DNA of 30,494 bases, from IMG/VR virus record IMGVR_UViG_3300048927_000816, positions 1-30,494 of that record, one strand, 5' to 3'. The position numbers and the translations under genes were made by a program. Below are positions 27,715 through 30,494 of the stretch, piece after piece (positions within the stretch are counted from its first letter, which is position 1; every line of letters begins with the position of its first letter). Source of the DNA: a virus. The notes below the pieces were generated by a model. That model saw nothing but the letters and a program-made list of their open reading frames with translations. It was not told the origin of the DNA and ran no database searches.

Positions 27715-27897
27715 CTACCCCCATCCGTTTAGCTTCATTAAGTTATACATTTTCTGAGCTAACCTATACTCATTTTGTGGGTCTTCAGCTACCCTCAGTG
27801 TTGCCATTGTCCATTGATTTAATAGTGGTGTGTACTCAGGGTACTCCAATACAAATTTGCTGAAGTACTTTCTATCGTTTTCGTTTACAAGTCTCAT
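27715..27897 (-). CDS. Small minus-strand protein inside the early operon
   Basis: A 60-residue protein, ATG 27897 with AAAGGAGG at 27909-27916, spaced slightly long. It reads MRLVNENDRKYFSKFVLEYP then TPLLNQWTMATLRVAEDPQN and EYRLAQKMYNLMKLNGWG: helical, charged, no membrane segment. All other genes between 12.4 and 30.5 kb are on the plus strand. A weak promoter (TTAATC, 17 bases, TATACT on the minus strand, about 27940-27970) lies upstream. An independent, lysogenic or antisense-regulated function is possible. Family not recognised. Confidence 0.65.
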   Translation of the reverse strand: MRLVNENDRKYFSKFVLEYPEYTPLLNQWTMATLRVAEDPQNEYRLAQKMYNLMKLNGWG

Positions 27898-27916
27898 AAT
27901 ATACGAGACCTCCTTT

Positions 27917-28100
27917 CGAGTAATTGACTAAAGCAGTATAAGTACGAAGATTACCGGGATTAACATTTGTATGAAATCGGCTTAAAAACCGGGAATTCGT
28001 CGTCGCTGTAATTGCTTTGTACTTGAATTATAGAGAGTAATAGAGTTTTAATAACGCTGTTTTGGTTCGAGTAAGTTCAAGCTAATGGGGAGATGGAAAA
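27917..28100. other. Intergenic region upstream of MazG-like gene block
   Basis: About 180 bases without a recognised gene; it would contain the promoter of the minus-strand gene and perhaps a plus promoter for the following genes, but no near-consensus plus promoter is visible. No repeats or hairpins stand out beyond a short ATCGGCTTAAAAACCGGGAA imperfect stem. Confidence 0.4.
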
Positions 28101-28154
28101 ATGAATGTAGTAGATACAAAGAAACTACTTGATTGGGTGCTAATAAATGTCTAG
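28101..28154 (+). CDS. Possible 17-residue leader peptide
   Basis: ATG 28101 with GGGGAGATGG upstream, reading MNVVDTKKLLDWVLINV and overlapping the next start by 8 bases. It is too short to support alone; it may only raise translation of the zinc-ribbon gene that follows. Confidence 0.3.
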   Translation: MNVVDTKKLLDWVLINV

Positions 28155-28326
28155 CGGATCAATCATAGGTGATTGTCCGTATTGCAGGAAGTTAATCTTT
28201 GAAGACGATTGGACGCTAGACAAGTATGGTGAGCTTGCTCATGTGATGTGTGATTACAAGGCAATGCTCATGCGAGCACGGGATGAATTTAAATCAAAGG
28301 AGATTGATATAAATGAAAAGCATTAA
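28147..28326 (+). CDS. Zinc-ribbon microprotein (59 residues)
   Basis: ATG 28147 coupled to the short frame before. GDCPYCRKLIFEDDWTLDKY and HVMCDYKAMLMR give CxxC plus a later Cys, one or two ligands short of a full ribbon. Charged and helical end. It overlaps the MazG-like gene by 14 bases. Unknown function. Confidence 0.62.
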   Translation: MSSGSIIGDCPYCRKLIFEDDWTLDKYGELAHVMCDYKAMLMRARDEFKSKEIDINEKH

Positions 28327-28927
28327 CGAATTAGTAGTAAAAGCTCATGCCAATGCAGTGAATAAAGGTTGGTGGGAAGAAGATAGAACCTATGGTGAAT
28401 TGATTTCTCTTGTACACTCCGAAGTGTCCGAAGTTCTGGAAGACTATCGGAATGGGAGAAAGATTGACGAAGTATGGTACGAGCATAAATATCCTTTTAA
28501 TGATGAAACTTTAATTGAATCAGAATTCATTGTGGAAAACGAACTGCATAAATCGATAGGTAAACCATGTGGAATCCCTTCGGAATTAGCTGACATTTGC
28601 ATTCGTATTTTTGACATTGCTGGTAAATATGATTTTGGTCCAAGACTGGAAAGAAGCGTCCATGAGTGTGAGGAAAACTGCTTTAGTAGTTCTAAAGCAA
28701 TTGAATTTTTTGCAGAACACTTAACAGAGATTCATTATGAGCTTTCTCAATCTTGGAATAGTAATCTTCAGCAACATTCGAATAACAATATAATGCACTT
28801 GGCTTATGCAGTAAACGTGGTTAAATATATTTCCCAAAAACATAAAATTGATCTTGAAAAAGCAATTGATGAAAAAATGAAGTACAACGCAACTCGACCA
28901 CAACGCCATGGTGGGAAGGTGATCTAA
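28313..28927 (+). CDS. MazG-like nucleotide pyrophosphohydrolase
   Basis: A 204-residue protein; ATG 28313 behind AAAGGAG. HSEVSEVLEDYR (E37, E40) and ELADICIRIFD (E91, D94) form the EExxE-and-ExxD metal sites of all-alpha NTP pyrophosphatases; the end KMKYNATRPQRHGGK is typical of the MazG-like phage branch. It hydrolyses (d)NTPs to monophosphates or lowers ppGpp, and in phages can help to keep the host active. Expanded linker compared with dUTPase-like short forms. Confidence 0.85.
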   Translation: MKSINELVVKAHANAVNKGWWEEDRTYGELISLVHSEVSEVLEDYRNGRKIDEVWYEHKYPFNDETLIESEFIVENELHKSIGKPCGIPSELADICIRIFDIAGKYDFGPRLERSVHECEENCFSSSKAIEFFAEHLTEIHYELSQSWNSNLQQHSNNNIMHLAYAVNVVKYISQKHKIDLEKAIDEKMKYNATRPQRHGGKVI

Positions 28928-29152
28928 ATGTCAGACAACGTAAATCATCCATCACACTATACATCAGGGGCAATAGAGTGTATTGACGCAATCGGAGCTG
29001 CTACAACTAACCTAAAAGGTATCCAAGCTGTATGTGCTGCTAATGTAATTAAATATGTTTGGAGATTCAGCGAAAAGAACGGACTGGAAGACTTGAAAAA
29101 GGCTGGATGGTATCTGGACAAGTTAACTCAGGAGGTAGCAGCAGATGCATGA
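28928..29152 (+). CDS. DUF3310 family protein
   Basis: A 74-residue protein, ATG 28928 after GGGAAGG. VNHPSHYTSGAIECIDAI and AANVIKYVWRFSEKNGLEDL, KAGWYLDKL are the signature of DUF3310, a small family in many phages (T7 gp1.7 region relatives are nucleotide kinases). The exact activity here is not known. It overlaps the next gene by 8 bases. Confidence 0.88.
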   Translation: MSDNVNHPSHYTSGAIECIDAIGAATTNLKGIQAVCAANVIKYVWRFSEKNGLEDLKKAGWYLDKLTQEVAADA

Positions 29153-29318
29153 CAACAGCGTAAAAACAGAGATTTGGTCTAAGGAGAAGATAGAAGCTCA
29201 CCTTAAAGCAATCAAAGCAGGACCGCCACCTAAGAAGGGATATGTTGATGCAACAATTACAGGTGCTCAAATGGGTTTCAACGGTAAGTATATCAAGAAG
29301 GGCGGGGCGAGCTGGTGA
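29145..29318 (+). CDS. Unrecognised 57-residue early protein
   Basis: ATG 29145 with GGAGG at 29131-29135. MHDNSVKTEIWSKEKIEAHL and KAIKAGPPPKKGYVDATITG, ending NGKYIKKGGASW: basic and partly helical. It overlaps both neighbours, a packed operon arrangement. Function unknown. Confidence 0.62.
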   Translation: MHDNSVKTEIWSKEKIEAHLKAIKAGPPPKKGYVDATITGAQMGFNGKYIKKGGASW

Positions 29319-29506
29319 GTAGGAAATTGGGTTTTGCAGTCGTAATCGAACCGCCAGCAATTGTTCAAGTAGGCGATACAGTTCGCTATGACGGGAAATC
29401 AATTCTAGTCAGCAACATCGATAAGGTTGAGTTTGTGAATAACACAGCAGTTCTTATTGGTGGCAGAGGGACTATTTTAACTAATATCCGAGAGGGGCAA
29501 TTATAA
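29315..29506 (+). CDS. Unrecognised 63-residue small beta protein
   Basis: GTG 29315 overlaps the previous stop (GTGA) and follows GGCGGGGCG. FAVVIEPPAIVQVGDTVRYD, GKSILVSNIDKVEFVNNTAV, LIGGRGTILTNIREG suggest a compact beta-barrel. It stands one base before the acidic-tail protein and may be a partner of it. Function unknown. Confidence 0.65.
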   Translation: MSRKLGFAVVIEPPAIVQVGDTVRYDGKSILVSNIDKVEFVNNTAVLIGGRGTILTNIREGQL

Positions 29507-29995
29507 ATGGCTATTACTATTAAAGCGGGATTTAACAAACAAACGAAGGATTCAAAAAAAGAATCTGTGCAGTTTTATGTAAAAGGTGAAGATGAGCATA
29601 AGCAGGAGCTTAACGAAATGACGCGTTCTGTAGTTCATCTGAGTATTGAGGGTGTGGAGCAGCAACTTACAGCGGAGTTCAAGAAGTCTACCAAGGGTCC
29701 CAAGAAGACTGTGCTTGACTTTGAAGTTAAGGGCGATGCTTCAGCAGAGAAGTCATATGAGTTTTATAAAAAGGCTGGGCATGATGTGGTCCTCACCATT
29801 ACTGAGTCTGAGGAAAGTATTGAGGAGTTTGAGGATCATCAAAAGAAATATCGCGAAGGTTTAAAAGGAAAAATCAATGGAGATGGCACAGCAGAAGTGG
29901 ATGACCCCAATCAAGTGACCTTTGATGACGTGGAGGGCGATCCTGATTCAGACCCAAAGGTTGGTGTAGAGGATGAAGATGATCTTCCGCTTTGA
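29507..29995 (+). CDS. Acidic-tailed protein resembling a single-strand-binding accessory protein
   Basis: A 162-residue protein, ATG 29507 behind GAGAGGGGCAA. The N-terminal ~110 residues are strand-rich and charged (VQFYVKGEDEHKQELNEMTR, VVHLSIEGVEQQLTAEFKKS, VLDFEVKGDASAEKSYEFYK). The end is strongly acidic, DVEGDPDSDP through VEDEDDLPL; this copies the acidic tip of SSB proteins (DDDLPF), used to bind replication enzymes. No canonical SSB is seen in the window. An SSB-like or SSB-mimic role is inference. Confidence 0.7.
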   Translation: MAITIKAGFNKQTKDSKKESVQFYVKGEDEHKQELNEMTRSVVHLSIEGVEQQLTAEFKKSTKGPKKTVLDFEVKGDASAEKSYEFYKKAGHDVVLTITESEESIEEFEDHQKKYREGLKGKINGDGTAEVDDPNQVTFDDVEGDPDSDPKVGVEDEDDLPL

Positions 29996-30011
29996 TTGAT
30001 ATAGATGTTTG

Positions 30012-30031
30012 TCCCTGGCTTCGGCTGGGGA
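30012..30031 (+). other. UUCG hairpin in the ArpU leader
   Basis: TCCCTGGC (30012-30019), loop TTCG, GCTGGGGA (30024-30031): eight pairs with two wobbles in RNA, closed by the very stable C-UUCG-G tetraloop. It is 22 bases before ArpU and has no T-run. Possibly an mRNA stabiliser, attenuator or processing site at this junction. Confidence 0.6.
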
Positions 30032-30053
30032 ACTCCAAATTAGGAGTGGTGAA

Positions 30054-30494
30054 ATGCAGATAAGCTTCGATTTTCCAGAGGTCCCCGAGTTTGATAAAAA
30101 GAAGCTTAGGGCTGAAATGGAGAAGGTCTTCAACAGGTATAGGACGTTTAAGTCTGTTTCAAGTTTTAAACGTAAAGAAGCCACAATAACGCAGGCGTAT
30201 GTCGAGAGGTTCCATGGTCCAACAAATCAAACTACAGATCAAACTGCTGAGGTTGCGATAAAGAATGTGGATGAACAAGAGAAAAGGCGAGTCTACTGTG
30301 AGTTGATCGAAACAGCGGTCGCTGAGTTGGATGATGAGGAACAGTTCTTGATCAAGGAACGGTATATGAAAAACGGTAGAGTGCATGACCTTAACGTGTA
30401 TACCTTTAAATTTGATCCGCCGATTAGTTGGGGAACTTATGATGCAATACGGCAGACAGCATTTCAAAAATTAGCTTTATTCTTGGATTTATGA
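30054..30494 (+). CDS. ArpU-family late transcription regulator
   Basis: A 146-residue protein; ATG 30054 with GGAGTGGTGAA upstream. MQISFDFPEVPEFDKKKLRA, EMEKVFNRYRTFKSVSSFKR, VYCELIETAVAELDDEEQFL, IKERYM and AIRQTAFQKLALFLDL follow the ArpU pattern, with a sigma-like helix-turn-helix near the C-terminus. ArpU proteins sit at the end of early operons and activate packaging and late genes. The stop TGA is the last codon of the window, so the gene appears complete. Confidence 0.88.
   Translation: MQISFDFPEVPEFDKKKLRAEMEKVFNRYRTFKSVSSFKRKEATITQAYVERFHGPTNQTTDQTAEVAIKNVDEQEKRRVYCELIETAVAELDDEEQFLIKERYMKNGRVHDLNVYTFKFDPPISWGTYDAIRQTAFQKLALFLDL

Noticed and set aside
1-30494. tRNA genes, insertion sequences or CRISPR arrays
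   Set aside because: I saw no cloverleaf with CCA-like end, no transposase or terminal repeats and no regular repeat-spacer pattern anywhere in the window.

Overview
The window is a continuous block of a temperate tailed-phage genome (prophage or free phage) from a low-GC Gram-positive host of the Bacillales type. Ribosome binding sites are strong (AAAGGAGG-like), promoters are sigma-A-like, GTG and TTG starts are common, and gene families are those of Firmicutes myophages (P2/PBSX-type baseplate J and tail protein I, XhlA-like lysis protein, ArpU, YopX, DUF3310, G39P-type helicase loader). A Brevibacillus/Paenibacillus-group host is my best guess, but it is inference. The order tail, lysis, morons, immunity, replication, ArpU suggests that packaging genes lie just beyond the right end.

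Layout. 1-4.6 kb: end of the structural operon, with baseplate J (cut by the window edge), tail protein I, two tail-fibre genes sharing an internal block, and three copies of an ~80-residue companion gene. The third companion has lost its fibre partner. 4.65-6.2 kb: lysis cassette of XhlA-like membrane protein, N-acetylmuramoyl-L-alanine amidase with two C-terminal repeats, and holin. 6.2-10 kb: accessory region, mostly on the minus strand. It holds an unrecognised 224-residue protein, a small winged-helix gene whose promoter contains a LexA-type box, a possible -1 frameshift pair, a five-gene microprotein operon divergent from a small HTH regulator, and a lipoprotein. 10-13.4 kb: LytTR regulator, an XRE gene behind a second LexA-type box, a CI-like repressor without a visible protease domain, a Cro-like gene and a BRO/KilA-C antirepressor, with TGTCA-AA-TGACA operators between them.

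13.4-30.5 kb: one long plus-strand early operon with many 1-26 base overlaps. It encodes an orphan MazF-like toxin, an SbcC/Rad50-like ATPase with zinc hook, RecT followed by an MBL-fold hydrolase, a replication initiator carrying an iteron-like internal repeat (candidate origin), a helicase loader, DnaB helicase, YopX protein, DnaN-type sliding clamp, RuvC-like nuclease, a deletion scar of one DNA methyltransferase followed by an intact C5 methyltransferase, a MazG-like pyrophosphohydrolase, DUF3310, a protein with an SSB-like acidic tail, and finally ArpU, the likely switch to late genes. Several zinc-ribbon microproteins under 65 residues are scattered through it.

Working model (inference): CI holds the lysogenic state through the TGTCA operators. 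SOS induction would act indirectly, by LexA derepression of the winged-helix gene and/or the small XRE gene. The antirepressor is itself under a CI operator embedded in the end of the Cro-like gene. Early transcription then runs through recombination and replication genes to ArpU.
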